Origin: Nepenthes gracilis
Taxonomy: Eukaryota; Streptophyta; Magnoliopsida; Caryophyllales; Nepenthaceae
Assembly (NCBI GenBank): GCA_033239525.1
Contig: BSYO01000024.1
Location: 930,001 to 994,000, forward strand
Length of the DNA: 64,000 nucleotides
Reading direction: 5' to 3'
The stretch's first letter is position 1. Each line of letters begins with the position of its first letter. Of this stretch, positions 23,761 through 35,345 are shown piece after piece. Both the position numbers and the translations under genes were made by a program. Under the pieces are notes generated by a model. That model was not told the DNA's origin and searched no databases. It saw only the letters and a program-made list of their open reading frames with translations.

Positions 23761-25081
23761 GTGAGTAGTCCGGCATCTGAGCGCCGACTTTTGTGTGAAG
23801 AAAATGAAGTCCTTAGAAAAGAGATTTTGAACCGGTCTCCTTAAGACCCGAACTGTGATATTCTGTGCACAATTTCTGAAGGGTAAATTGTGATATTTCT
23901 GATTAATACTGGAATGGCTTTCAGTAAACAATAAGAAGAAAATATTCTGTTCTGTTAATGGATTCTGTTTCTATTATTTTGGACCCAGACAGAAATGCAG
24001 TCAGGTTAGGTTCTCTGGCATGCCTTAGAACGTTATGGTGGTAATCGAGGATAACTCTGTCCATGGAGTTATTTGTGGTCCGCTTCTCCTCGAGGCGTTA
24101 ATATGGAGGGTAGATTCTGTTCTGTTTTGGCCGGCACCCCCTTGGATTGGGGAAGGATCTCGTGAGGTGGGATCATCTGTTCTGTTCTGTTTATTGCCGT
24201 TGATTGTAGGGAGATGTACACAATCTATCCTCGATTATTCACCCCCTTCGCCAGTAAGGTCTACTGGTAGGGTCCTTTTCTGATAAAGATGAGAATTATG
24301 TGAAATATGGAAGTAAGATCGACTTTTGCTTTCTAAAATATGAATACTTCGATTTTGATTTCCGAAGGCTGATTCTGTTTTCTGATAATTCTGTATACGT
24401 CTGCATCCTGTTCCCATTATAAATCTCTTTCTTATGGCGCTTGTAACTTTATGTGCAATAGTATCTGTTTTGCTGAGATATTTTCTGCATACATGTTTTA
24501 CTATATACTGCATGTACCTTGTTGGGCATCGGCTCACTGTTTTATATTTTCCCCCTACAGATGATGCTTTAGAGCCTGTGCCTAACGAGTTGGAGTGGTT
24601 AAGGCCTGCCTGAAGGATTATTAAAGACCTCGGAAGCTTATTTTGGAGAAATATTATTATAACGACTTGATGGACTTCTATGGTTAAAAATTTTTGGCTA
24701 TGTACTCGGAATGAATATTTTGGAATGAATATGAACGCTTCCGCAAGTGTTAGAATAACTTCCGCTATACTTATTACGGTTAAAAGTATATGGGTCCTAG
24801 ATGACATCTGTGATCCTGTGTTGTAAAAAAAAAAATCTGATCCGTCACAATTGCTATCAGAGAATTGAGATGCCTTAGGAATAGAGCGATCGAAAAGCGG
24901 AAGCATAGGTTTAAATCTTTCTACTAAATTTTCGTAGGGTTAAGTCTAGGTAACCAAGGTGATTAGGACCCTTAAAAAGTTGACTCATAGGCTAAGTTTG
25001 AATTTTACAAAACTAATGGATATTTTCCTTTTCTCTAACTGACTTTTAGGATTTCAATGTTGCACTTGTTTTGATTTCAGG

Positions 25082-25798
25082 ATGGCTTATGAAAGGAGAA
25101 GAAAGTATGGCCAGGGTAGTGCTAATACTCCCCATGATCGAGAAGCCGAGTATGTGACCTTGCTGGACAGGATGACGCATGTTGTAGAGAAGATGGAGTG
25201 GCGTCATGTGGCCCTGCTTCCTGCACCACAACCGATTCCATCTATGTACGAGAGGTTTAGGACAGCGAATGTGCCTGAATTTTTGGGAAAAGTAGATCCG
25301 CCGAAGGCAGAAAATTAGATTAGACAATTGAAGAAAGTACTTATAGTTACCCAATGTTCTGATAATGAATTAGTGATCCAAGAGTTTTAAACTTATACTG
25401 AGATCCTAGGTAGGGCCTCGGTACTCGATGAAGAATTAAAGACACAAAAATTTTCAACAAAGAGGGCTGCTAGTTGGAAGGATCCTAGTAGGAACTCACA
25501 TGTGGAACCACCAGAGTCATCCAAGAAGGCAAAAATGGTGGATCCAGGGAAAAGCACTACCGAAGTTTTGTCAATGACTAGTTTGCCAACATCAACTGCT
25601 AAATGTGCATATTGTAGGAAAAAGTACATGGGAAAAACTTGTTATAAAGTAATGGGAGCATGCTATAATTGTGAAAAGTTGGGTCACCTGATAAAGGATT
25701 GCCCGTTACCAAAAGGTCAAAAGAAAAGAAGTCAAGGCACTACGGAGGCAGTGCAAGACCCAAAGACACCCCAAAGGCGGATGAAGGTATTCTCTTAA
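25082..25798 (+). pseudogene. gag: gag remnant of nested element, unit 2
   Basis: Near copy of 17070-17786. It shares the same TAG stop after KAEN and the same internal deletion, and adds a TAA about 25387. The zinc-knuckle part (MGACYNCEKLGHLIKDC) survives from about 25502. Sharing of the stop and deletion shows both were present before the two units formed. Confidence 0.8.
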
Positions 25799-26604
25799 TC
25801 ACGAAATTTTGATTTGTTTCCTGATTATATAGACACATGTATGCCTTATGGACTTTGTGAGATTTAGAAATTGTAGCACAGATAATAATACTTGGTTCAT
25901 TTGTTCGATATAGCAAATAAGTAGAGCTGATGGCTTAGAGATGATTTTGAGAAATGTTGAACCTCTGGAGATGAGCTAATATCCAAGGACGTTGGTAAAA
26001 GACGCAGTACCACGTCATGAGGTTATGAAATTCTGAGTAGGAGTCAAGGTTAAATGAGTTAAAGGCGTTCGACCAAATTAGAATTAGGATTGCCCTTTTT
26101 GAAGTTAATCGATGACCATTCAAGAATCTGGCTATGAGGGTTTTAATGAACGTAGGTATGAACAAGCTAATCTATTTTAATGAAGTGGTATCGACTAGAC
26201 ACTATTAACAAAGCCGTAGAACCATGTGATAGTAGGACTTGACGATGATTAGGTAAGAAAGATTGAGATTCTGTTAGTCTGTATCAATAAGTAATCACCA
26301 AAGTGGGGGAGACGTCCGTGGGACGGGATTGCTCCACCTGTAATTAGAATTTCGTGATACGATCTCTGAGGACTTCATATTCTGTTATGAATTGAGGATA
26401 TGTGAGAGATATTTATGATGTATGGATATTCTAGAATTAATCTAACTCAAGGTTATCACATGACTCGGAATGTGGCAGTAGCTTGAGGATTTTAGGGTTG
26501 ACTTCATAATATGACTATCCTAGATTTATTTAAATCGGGGTAGCCCAGCATGAACCCATGACTCAGGAATTTAAGAGTAAGGTTAAGGTCCCCGTGATCG
26601 ACTT
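25799..26604 (+). mobile_element. 3' internal region of unit 2, truncated
   Basis: Collinear with 17787-18594, then jumps at about 26605 from GTGATCGACTT into LTR sequence equivalent to about 15695 of LTR1. The purine tract and first 2 kb of LTR3 are lost. Confidence 0.8.
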
Positions 26605-27753
26605 TTCTTGAAGGAAAAGAACTTCGGTTTTTCTTGAACTCCGGCTTTGATCACTTCGGCGGTGAGTAGTCCGGCATCTGAGCGCCGACTTTTGTGTGAA
26701 GAAATTGAAGTCCTTAGAAAAGAGATTTTGAACCGGTCTCCTTAAGACCCAAACTGTGATATTCTGTACACAATTTCTGAAGGGTAAATTGTGATGTTTC
26801 TTATTAATACTTGGAATGGCTTTAGTAAGCAATAAGAAGAAAATATTCTGTTCTGTTAATGGATTCTGTTTCTATTATTTTGGACCCAGATAGAAATACA
26901 GTCAGGTGAGGTTCTCTGGCATGCATTAGAACGTTATGGTGGTCATCGAGGATAACTCTGTCCATGGAGTTATTTGTGGTCCACTTCTCCTCGAGGCGTT
27001 AAATATGGAGGGTAGATTCTGTTCTATTCTGGCCGGCACCCCCTTGGATTGGGGAAGGATCTCGTGAGGTGGGATCATCCGTTCTGTTCTGTTTATTGCC
27101 GTTGATTGTGGAAAGATGTACACAATCTATCCTCGATTATTCGTCCCCTTCGCCGTAGGGTCCTACTGGTAGGGTCCTTTTCTAATAAAGATGAGAATTA
27201 TGTGAAATATGGAAGTAAGATCGCCTTCTGCTTTTTGAAATATGAATACTTCGATTTTGATTTCGGAAGACCGTTTATGTTTTCTGATAATTCTATATAC
27301 GTCTGCATCCTGTTCCTGTTATACATCACTTTCTTATGGCGCTTGTAACTTTATGTGTAATAGTATCTGTTTTGCTGAGATATGTTCTGCATACATGTTT
27401 TACTATATATCTGCATGTACCTTGTTAGGTCTCGTCTCACTGTTTTATGTTTTCTCCCCTACGGATGAAACTTTAGAGCTTGTGCTTGACGAGTTGGAGT
27501 AGTTAAGGCCTGCCTGAAGGATTATTAAAGACCTCGGAAGCTTATTTTGGAGAAATATTATTGTAACGACTTGATAGACTTCTATGGTTAAACATTTTTG
27601 GCTATGTACTCGGAATGAATATTTTGGAATGAATATAAACGCTTCCACAAGTGTTAGAATAACTTCCGCTATACTTATTACGGTTAAAAGTATATGGGTC
27701 CTAGATAGCATCTGTGATCCTGTGTTGCAAAAAAAAAAATCTGTTCCGTCACA
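26605..27753 (+). mobile_element. LTR3 of the nested element, 5'-truncated
   Basis: Equivalent to the last 1.1 kb of LTR1, ending GTTCCGTCACA and followed by the CGCAG target duplication. Confidence 0.85.
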
Positions 27754-28144
27754 CGCAGCACTGGTCCGAGTCGCCTAAGCCAGTATCAGCCGACAATAGG
27801 ACCCAAACCATTAGCCAATAGGCTACCGAAGCGGTAACAGAACTCTATCCATGGAGCACAGGGGCCATAGGCCAAGTCGCCTACCAAAGCGCCCCAACGA
27901 CTCTTCAAAGCAGTTCACGCCTGCCGTGCACTCAGGGCGGTAAGCCAATTATAAGAACACCGCTCATGCACCAATGATGATTCCACACCGAATCCAGGTA
28001 AGTCAACCATTTACATGCATGTAGGAACACTTTGTACGTTGTGCACGGTAGATTTCTTTTTCTTTCTTTTCCATATGTATATATATATATGTGTGTTTGC
28101 CTTGCAGGTTTACCTGACCTAGACTGCCCCTAAGTCGGGAGGGT

Positions 28145-28345
28145 CTTCACCCTCTGGTTAAACCCTTGTCATCCAGGTGGTCCAGAAATGGTCTGAAACC
28201 CTGGTCATCCAGGTGGCCCATAAGCGGTCTAAAACCTTGGTCATTCAAGTGACCCATAAGCGGTTTTAAACCCTAGTCATCTAGGTAGCCCATGAGCGGT
28301 CTGAAACCTTGCTCATCCAAGTGGCCCGATAGTGGTCTAAAAACA
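28145..28345 (+). repeat. ~39-bp tandem array (CATCCAGGTGGCCC)
   Basis: Five to six units containing TCATCCAGGTGGCCCATAAG and GGTCTAAAACC. The same type of unit occurs at 41805-42035 in the Tat element with integrase, linking the two families. Confidence 0.85.
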
Positions 28346-29399
28346 TTAGGGGGCAAGTATAGCACACGCGAGACCTCCTTTCGGGGAGCAGTAACGTCAT
28401 TCAACGACGGTCGAAGGGAGAAGCACTTCTTCCCGACATTGGCTGCCTATGGCGCCACCGGGCTAGTTTTCCACAACTGCCCGATTAGCTTCAGGACTTA
28501 GCTCCTCCAACGGCCAGCCAACCAGGTTGGCCGCCCCATGCAACGACCCTCTCCATGAGGGGCCAGTGTGATTATGTAGCAACGAGAAGCGTTCCTTCTC
28601 TATGCTGGCTGTCCCAATTACCACTTTGGTAGCACCACTAGGCTTTTCTCACAAGCCACAACTACTAAGCAGGCTAACACACACAGCCGCCTAACACACA
28701 GCTAGAAGGCCACCACGCCTTGAACAAAGCTAAAACAACAACCTGCCAACTCATTTGGCAGCAACCGGCCAACCCAGTGGCCGCCCAGTGACATCAACAT
28801 ACATGAACAATAAGCTAGCAGAAGTCCGGTAACGGTAGCTTTAAAGCTTAGTCGGCAACCTTATCTTCTTAGCGCCACGACCTCCTCTTGGCAGGAGTAG
28901 GCGCAACCAATCAGACGTGTTCGTCAAATGCCAGAAGGCTTAGATGACAACCGCATCTCCTCAGGGCCACAACTTCCGTTCACGGGAATGATCGGGATCC
29001 AGCGCAAATTAACACCAGCAGCCCTGATACTCAACTAGAAAGCAAAGCGGCATCCTTGAAGAGAGAGTCACGGAGATCGGGATCCCAGGCTTGGCTGTGG
29101 TTACGACATCGACCCATTTGCTCGATCCGAGAGTCAAAGGATCCCCAGTTTCACTAACTGAGCTCCCTGGGGACTCCTCACTCCTAGTCCCATTGGATGA
29201 TTCGCCAACGGCAAGAGCCCTTCCAGGGAGCGCAAGATGCATCCTGTTGCTACAGCTCGAACGATCAGCTATCTTAAGACAAGTCACCTCCCGACCTCTT
29301 GAAGCGCGTCCTTACAGGAGATCTGATCTTGAGCTTGAGATCTTCCCTATGTGCGCTCCTAGGTCATTCCTGATACTCGATCTTGCCTGAGACTCGAAA

Positions 29400-29900
29400 T
29401 GCACGCAATGGATCCAGTCAACAAAGATTTTCGGCTCAGAACTGCTCTCCAGATTTGAGCATTTCGTCGGTCAACTTTCCGGTCAACAAAGATTTTTGGC
29501 TCAGAACTGCTCTCCAGATTTGAGCACTTCGCAGGTAAACTTTTTCGATCAATAGAGATTTTCGGCTCAGAACTGGTCTCCGGATTCAAGCACTTCGCCG
29601 GTCAACTTTTTCAGTTAACAAAGATTTTCGGCTTCGAACTGCTCCCCAGATTCGAACACTTCGCCGGCCAACAAAATTTTTCGGCTTTGAACTGCTCCCA
29701 GGATTCGAGCATTTCGCCAACCACCTTTTTCGACCAGCAGCCATGTCCGTCTCTGCCCTACCGTTTGGATTTGAGCACTTTGGTTACCAGATCCGGTCAA
29801 CCAGCTTTTTTGACTCCGCACTGCTTTCCGGATTTGAGCGCATTGGTCAACGAAATCTGACAACCATATTTTTCCGCTCTCCGGGTCAAGTGATGTGGTC
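29400..29900 (+). repeat. ~65-bp degenerate tandem array (GGTCAAC...TTTTCGG)
   Basis: Around eight diverging units with GTCAACAAAGATTTTCGGCT, AGAACTGCTCTCCAGATT and GAGCACTTCG. A comparable array lies just before the LTR of the other Tat element at 44840-45065. Confidence 0.8.
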
Positions 29901-30040
29901 AACCAAGTTGGTCAACCATTAATCTGGTTCCCTCCATTCTCCAGGGTCAAACTTTTCGGTCAATGAATCCAGATCAAGGGGATAATATGACCAGTCTCGT
30001 CCCATCATGAACATGCCGGAGGCCGAAAATTCGGTCCACG

Positions 30041-30055
30041 GACATGGGGGGCTAG
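30041..30055 (+). other. Polypurine tract of the outer element
   Basis: GACATGGGGGGCTAG immediately before the 3' LTR. The same ATGGGGGGCTAG stands before the LTR at 45919. Confidence 0.75.
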
Positions 30056-31274
30056 TGATGGGTCCAATAACCATGGTTAATGGGTCAGGCCCGCAGCAAG
30101 CCCACAATCCAACTTCAAATTAAAAGTCCCACATTGCTTTTTGAGAAGCAATACAACTGCAAGTTTCACTATAAAAGCAAGCATCCTCAAGTATTGAGGG
30201 ACAAGTTGGAGAAGCTCCATAAGGCTCCATATGGCTCAGAGAATGGCATAGCCGTTACTAGCCGATCTCCAATGAGAGCAAGCTAGCAGCTAGGAGATTC
30301 TCGGCTCTCCTCTCATCCAGGAGGCATAGAGGCCTTTGGCCCTTCGCCACCAGGAGGCCCTCAGCCCTCCTCTCGTCCAGAGGCCATCAACCCTCCACCA
30401 TCCGAGGCCCTCAGCCCTCCGTCAACCAGGAGGCCTTCAACCCTTCGTCTTGGAGTCACGATCCCTCTTTCCCATAGCCAGGAACTCGCAGTCCAAGAGT
30501 TGGTCCTCCGCTCAGGTAACAAGAATGTTTACTTACTAGTTCCATTTAGTCCTTCTTCTTAAAGTCGCCCTCCGTGGGCGCATGCTGGGCGCACCTATAA
30601 GCCGCCCTCTGCGGGCGTACCTCTAAGCTGCCCCTCTACGGGCGCACCTATAAGCCGCCCTCCGTGGGCACACCTATAAGCCGCCCCTTTGCCGGGTGCA
30701 CTCCAAGCCGCCCCTCCGCGGGAGCACCTATAAGCCGCCCTCCGCGGGCGCACCTCTAAGCCGCCCCTCTGCGGGCGCACCTATAAGCTGCCCCTCTGCC
30801 GGGCACACCTCTAAGCCACCCTTCTGCGGGCGCATCTCCAAGCCGCCCTCCGTGGACACACCTATAAGCCACCCCTTTGCCGGACGCACCTCCAAGCCAC
30901 CCTCTGCGGGCGCACCTATAAGCCGCCCCTTTGCCGGGCGCACTCTAAGTCGCCTTCCGCGGGCGTACAGGTAAGTCGCCCCTCTGTCGGGCACATTCAT
31001 GGAGCTCAAGCCTCCAATCACATCCCTCTACACTCCCCTCATTCTCGCATCTTACGCATGCATTCTTCCATTTATTGCGCAAGATATCTGACTTGAGCGT
31101 CGGAGTGTCGACGGGGGATAACCCACCGTCAGCCTCTGACCTCTTGTTTATTATTTGTGTTGTGCAGGTTCTTGGTCATCAGCGACGGAGACCGGACTCG
31201 ATCCAGATCAACCCTCAACGGAAGATTGGAAGGTTCCCTAATCCGTACAACAACCGGGGACCCGGGACGCAACA
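30056..31274 (+). mobile_element. 3' LTR of the outer Tat-like element
   Basis: 1219 bp, same ends as the 5' LTR. Longer chiefly through extra units in the GC-rich array. TATA box at 30170-30177. AAAAT duplication follows at 31275-31279. Confidence 0.9.
30560..30990 (+). repeat. GC-rich tandem array in 3' LTR
   Basis: About fifteen units of the ~28-bp TAAGCCGCCC...GGGCGCACC type, more than in the 5' LTR. Confidence 0.9.
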
Positions 31275-31887
31275 AAAATAATTTTTTATACTATTATTTA
31301 TTTAAAGTAAAAATAATAACTTTTTTAAAAAAAAAATTATGGTATGTACTGAGTTAAGCTAAATGAATTACTTTCTCTAGTAACGTGCTTTGCCCAAAAG
31401 ATTAATTAGATATAATTTTTTGACCGTATTCACTCATAATACATGTATATATTTTGATTAAATTTTATAAAATTTTAAATCAATTGAACAACGCCGATCA
31501 GGCGATTTGATTTTAATCAAGTCTAAGTAAGAATTGATCAAATTTTATCTGTTATAACCAAATTTGGATTTAGGTTCAGGTTGGACTTTGGGATACTATA
31601 TCTCAACTCAAATCCGATAAAAATATTATTGGTACATATATAATAAATTATGACTATAATAAATAATAATAATAATATAAATTTAATATTTATGTTATAT
31701 GTTATCTTACACACTATAGATTCTAGATTTGAGTAGCGTTAGTTCGACGAGTTACTTAATATTAGTAGAGTTATGGACATTTTAGTTTGCTAATGAATAC
31801 AAAATTAAGAATATTTTCTTTTACTTGATGATTAAAAATATTTTTTAAAAATTCTAATAAAAATTATATTTAACATATTATAAATCT
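31275..31887. repeat. AT-rich upstream block resumed after the retrotransposon
   Basis: No gene. Continues the sequence broken at 11292. It is collinear with about 37770-38180 upstream of the kinase pseudogene, sharing GGTACATATATAATAAATTATGA-like and (AAT)n segments. Confidence 0.7.
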
Positions 31888-32845
31888 TGATGCGTCCTAA
31901 ATTCAAACGTTGAATAGATTCGGATTAATTTGGTGGTCTGAGTCCGGTTCTGTTCTTTGAGTCTAGATCCTGTACACCACAACTACGAATAAGAGGTCAG
32001 TTGACGGTGGAAAGTTATTCCATCGTAAAACACTCGACAATCAAGTCAACAAACAATCTTTGAATTAAGAAGGTGAAAGTAAAGAATACACAGAGAATGT
32101 AGAGAGTGTTTGTGATGGAAGCGTGCTCTCATTGAGAAAGGCTTTGGTGGCTTGTGATGAGCGCTTGCTGTAAGTGTTGTGTTCACTGGAAACGTAGCGG
32201 CAGAGAGAAAGAGAGAGCGTTTGTTGTCTGAAAGTGTGTGAGGTTTGAAGTAGAGAGCTTTTGTGGGCCTATGAGAGCGTGTCTTGGAGTGATGACTCAA
32301 TTACCTTTTATAGTTGCTGTGTTGGGCGGCCTTCCTTATGTAAAAAGGCTTGATTCAAATGCTCTGTTGGGATCGCTACATTTTCTGGTGTGGAGCCTTT
32401 ATGATAGTAATGATCGTTGTCTTGATTGTTTTCCTTTTACATTATATAGCCGTTAGGGTTTATTGCAAAACAGGAGGAGGATTCGACCCTTTCCTTCTGG
32501 GATGCACATTGAATCTGCTGATAACCGTTACAATTGATATTGCCTTATGTTAAGAGTGCGAAATCAGGGAAGAGAACCATTACAGGTTGTGGACGGCCAC
32601 GTGAGCCAAGTTGGGCTTGGCCCACTTGAGGCCTGAATTTTAGACAGTCAACTGGTCTCGCTTCCGATAAATTAAAGTATTGACCGTTTCGAGGGCAACT
32701 CGTTCATTCTGCTTTTGGGTTTTTCTTGTCTCACTTAGCCTTTCATTCCGTCAATGTTGGGCGTTGACTGTCCAGGCACAAGTGGGCCGTTGTGGATTTG
32801 AGCGATTCCTCATTCTTAGGTCAGTCCATTACTGATGTATCTGTT
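31888..32845 (-). mobile_element. Solo LTR, Tat-like, minus strand
   Basis: Left end TGATGCGTCCTAAATTC matches the 3' end of the Tat LTR family read backwards, with the usual GTACACCACAACT ... AAGAGGTCAG and ACACTCGACAATCAAGTCA motifs inside. The right end is unclear (near CAGTCCATTACTGATG) and no target duplication was recognised. The internal region is absent. Confidence 0.6.
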
Positions 32846-33660
32846 AGATCTAAATTGATAAATCATATTATTGACGGGATTGACTAAAAAATTTAATTGT
32901 ATTATTTTGAGATTGACGGAAAACTTTTGCCCCACGAAATACGTTGGGATGGGGATGTTTTAGAACACGCCATCTTATCTCGCTCCATCTCCCAACCATA
33001 TAAAAATATACTTTCATAATATGACATATAAAATTTTCTTAATAATTTTCAAAATAGAAAATTTTCTTAACGGAGATACTAGTCCCGCCCTGACATTAAT
33101 TTTCCTATCTATTTTATCCGAATTTTCAATGGGTCATCAAGGTAGCGATTCATCTCTTAAAGAGATATAAATAACTATTTTTTATATTTTAATTATCAAT
33201 TTTTAAAGGAATAATTATAACCTAATTATCTTAAAATAATTAATTTTAATTAATTTTTAACTTTTTTAAAAAATTAGTTAAATTATAATTATTTATTTAA
33301 AAATAAATAATCAAAATATAAAAAATAGCCTATCCTTTTCTTTTAAAAAAGATAAAGCTCTCCTAAATCTCACGGCGGCAACCTAATTTCTTATTTAAAG
33401 TAAATAACTAGTGGCCATAATCTTTATTTTAAGATTTAAAATCAAACCTAAACCAAATTTAAGCCTTCACATTGCTCATGGATAACCATGTTATGTGTGC
33501 ACAGAATTAATTATTAATAAATTTTATTATTTTTCAAGAAAACATAGCTTGGAACAATGTGCCCACAAAAATACAAAATTTTTACCATTTGATGCTTATA
33601 AAGGCAACTAATAGCATCTATAAATAAATAATAGTAGTGTAATCTTATATAATTAATGTG
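32846..33660. repeat. Duplicated host block with AT-rich foldback (copy 1)
   Basis: No gene. GACGGGATTGACTAAAAAAT ... to AACATAGCTTGG. The same block lies at 38190-38890 and 46917-47700. It includes an AT-rich foldback at about 33165-33350 whose arms carry AACTATTTTTTATATTTTAA and its inverse. Confidence 0.75.
33165..33350. repeat. AT-rich foldback element, copy 1
   Basis: Left arm and right arm are inverted matches over about 75 bp with TTTAATTAATTTTTAA-like sequence between. MITE-like; also at 38385-38570 and 47205-47390. No target duplication defined. Confidence 0.55.
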
Positions 33661-33673
33661 TTCTTGATGTCTA

Positions 33674-34749
33674 GGTTATGATATGGATTAGGAAGCTACT
33701 AAATTTTTTATTGTGAGTTGAATTGGAGCAGGTTTAATTTTCGTCTCTATTAATCTGAAATCTGTGTACCACAAACTATAAGTAAGAAGTCAGAGGATTG
33801 GTGAGACTTACTCCCTAATTAATCTTCTGACACTAAAGTCAAAATCTTTCCAAGGAAATATAAAGATATAAGGAGGATGTGATATAATATATAGTTGCAT
33901 GTATGCGGGGGATGTGAGAGGAGAATTTGGCTCCTATTGTGCGCTCGATGATGAGAGACGACAGTTTAAAAAGGTGGAGGATTGAGCTCCATTTGGTTGT
34001 ACGCTATCAATGGCTCACTAAGATCGCACTCGTTGAGTGGCTCACTAGGGGTGCACTTGATGGGTGGCTTATTAGGAGTACATTCGGTAAGTGGTTCATT
34101 AGGAGTGCACTCATGGAGTGGCTCACTGGGGATAGAGAAGGAAAGAGCTGGCTCAGAGGGGGAGAACTTGATTCTCCCTTTTGGGAAGTCGAGGGGTTCC
34201 TCTAGTCTGAAGAGGGATTCAAGGTTTTGAGAAATTCTCTCGGGTATGTCAGAGAAGGATCCCCTCTCCTTGTAGTGGCGAGAATTATTTGTAATACTTT
34301 GAGGAAATGAATTTGGCGCCAAGGTCCATGACAGGTGTCTCCTCTGGGTTCGCTGGCCAACGTTGATGGGAGTTGTCTATGTCAGGCGTTGCCTTGCTGC
34401 GGTGAGGAGGTCATGAGTGGTCCTCCCAACCCAACCATCAGATGGTTTTAGGCGACGCCTGCATGCACGTGTTCTGAGAGCTGCAGGTGCAGGCTCTGTC
34501 TATTTTGGTAGTTGTTTGGCTGAGAGCTTTTCAGGTTGGTTTGTCTTTCTGTGTTGCCGATTAGACCGTTGATGCTTGTCCCCTTGACCCATTGCTCATT
34601 GGGCCTTATCTTAGTCACTGCAATAACATTTGGATTGGATTGGATCGATCTCCTTCCTGAGACTTCGTCGGTTACCTGTTGGGCCCCTCGTCGCATTGAT
34701 AGTTGAGTCTGGGACTGAATTGGCCCATTGTATTATTGGACCAATCAAT
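33674..34749 (-). mobile_element. Solo LTR, Tat-like, minus strand, with ~30-bp tandem repeats
   Basis: On the minus strand the right end reads TGATTGGTCCAATAATAC, close to the TGATGGGTCCAATAACC start of the outer element's LTR. The left end TGATGTCTAGG fits the family 3' end. Four 30-bp units of GAGTGGCTCACTAGGGGTGC type lie at 33990-34135. Flanks resemble the shared AATAATAGTAATGTAAT host sequence, but no exact duplication was found. Confidence 0.6.
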
Positions 34750-35160
34750 AATAGTAATATAATGTCATGGAGCCATAAGCCTTCCTTCCGTCTTGGATGC
34801 CCTCAGGCCCCCATCAACCCTCCTGTCGTCCGGAGGCCCTTCGGCCCTCCTTTCGTCCCGGAGGCCCTCCGACCTTCTTCCAGCCACAACGCCCTCAACC
34901 CTCTTCCCTTCTAGAGACCCTTGGCCCCCTGTTCTGGAGCGATGAGCCTTCCGTCCGGGAGTTAAGTGCTTGCTATCCAGGTGTCAACCCCCCACTCAGG
35001 TAACCAGGATGTTGACCTACCAGTGCAACTTAATCCTTCTTCATTAATCCGCCCTTCTGTCGGGTGCACCACTAAGCCGCCCCTTTGTCGGGCGCACCTC
35101 TAAACCACCCTCTGCAGCCGCACATCTAAATCATCCCTCTATCGGGTGCACCTTTTTCGC
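34750..35160 (+). mobile_element. Tat LTR fragment, plus strand
   Basis: Resembles 11500-11900: GGAGGCCCTTCGGCCCTCCT-type runs, GTAACCAGGATGTTGACCTA, then TAAGCCGCCCCTTTGTCGGG units. Truncated on both sides. Confidence 0.65.
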
Positions 35161-35345
35161 TTCTTTTATTCCAAAACCAAATTCGATATTCGGACGACAG
35201 TACAATCGTACTTCGGGTACTCGCCCAACTAATCTAAACATCCATCCAAATTTCATAATATTTAATTAGTTTTTATCATATCCAAATTATCCAAAATAAT
35301 AAATTATTCTAAATTAATCGGATGAAAATTCGGCATATTACAGGT
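35161..35345. other. Unassigned stretch between LTR fragments
   Basis: AT-rich, no frame, no match recognised elsewhere in the window. Confidence 0.4.

Larger units (their letters stand above)
18930..24849 (+). mobile_element. LTR2 of the nested element, split by a solo LTR
   Basis: Left part 18930-19823, right part 22645-24849, rejoining at GACGTTAACAAG|TTTTTAG exactly as in LTR1 near 14530. About 3.1 kb once the insertion is removed. The right part repeats the ACTCCGGC array and ends CCGTCACA at 24849. Confidence 0.9.
13631..27753 (+). mobile_element. Nested chromovirus-like Ty3/gypsy element, three LTRs and two gag regions
   Basis: Inserted in the outer element. Flanks are CGCAA (13626-13630) and CGCAG (27754-27758), a near-perfect 5-bp duplication. 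Order: LTR1 13631-16837, internal 16838-18929, LTR2 18930-24849 (itself interrupted), internal from 24850, LTR3 to 27753. LTRs start TGTGACGACCC and end CCGTCACA; the primer site reads TTGGTATCAGAGA; just before LTR2 is TTCGAGGACGAAATTTTTAT, a chromovirus hallmark. Only degenerate gag is present, so the element is non-autonomous. The second internal region runs from about 26605 directly into the last 1.1 kb of LTR3, showing a deletion. Confidence 0.9.
27754..30055 (+). mobile_element. 3' internal region of the outer Tat-like element
   Basis: Continuation of the outer element after the nested insertion. No polyprotein and no antisense ORF seen. Holds two tandem arrays (28145-28345, 29400-29900) and ends in the purine tract GACATGGGGGGCTAG. 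Confidence 0.75.
11293..31274 (+). mobile_element. Tat-like Ty3/gypsy LTR retrotransposon, non-autonomous, with nested insertion
   Basis: Complete element: LTRs at 11293-12408 and 30056-31274 begin TGATGGGTCC and end GACGCAACA, with a primer binding site, a purine tract and an exact AAAAT target duplication. Removing the nested 13631-27753 element leaves about 5.9 kb with only about 3.5 kb internal. No gag, protease, reverse transcriptase or integrase frame is present, so it depends on a helper (LARD-like). Tandem repeats in its 3' internal part resemble those in the Tat element at 41.8-42.0 kb, its likely parent family. Confidence 0.9.

Noticed and set aside
24235..24906. 223-codon minus-strand frame
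   Set aside because: Lies in the 3' part of an LTR, breaks differently in the other two LTR copies, and has no recognisable domain.
29009..29390. Overlapping frames of about 95 codons on both strands
   Set aside because: Within the non-coding 3' part of the outer element; unlike the antisense ORF at 42500-44531 and without a domain.
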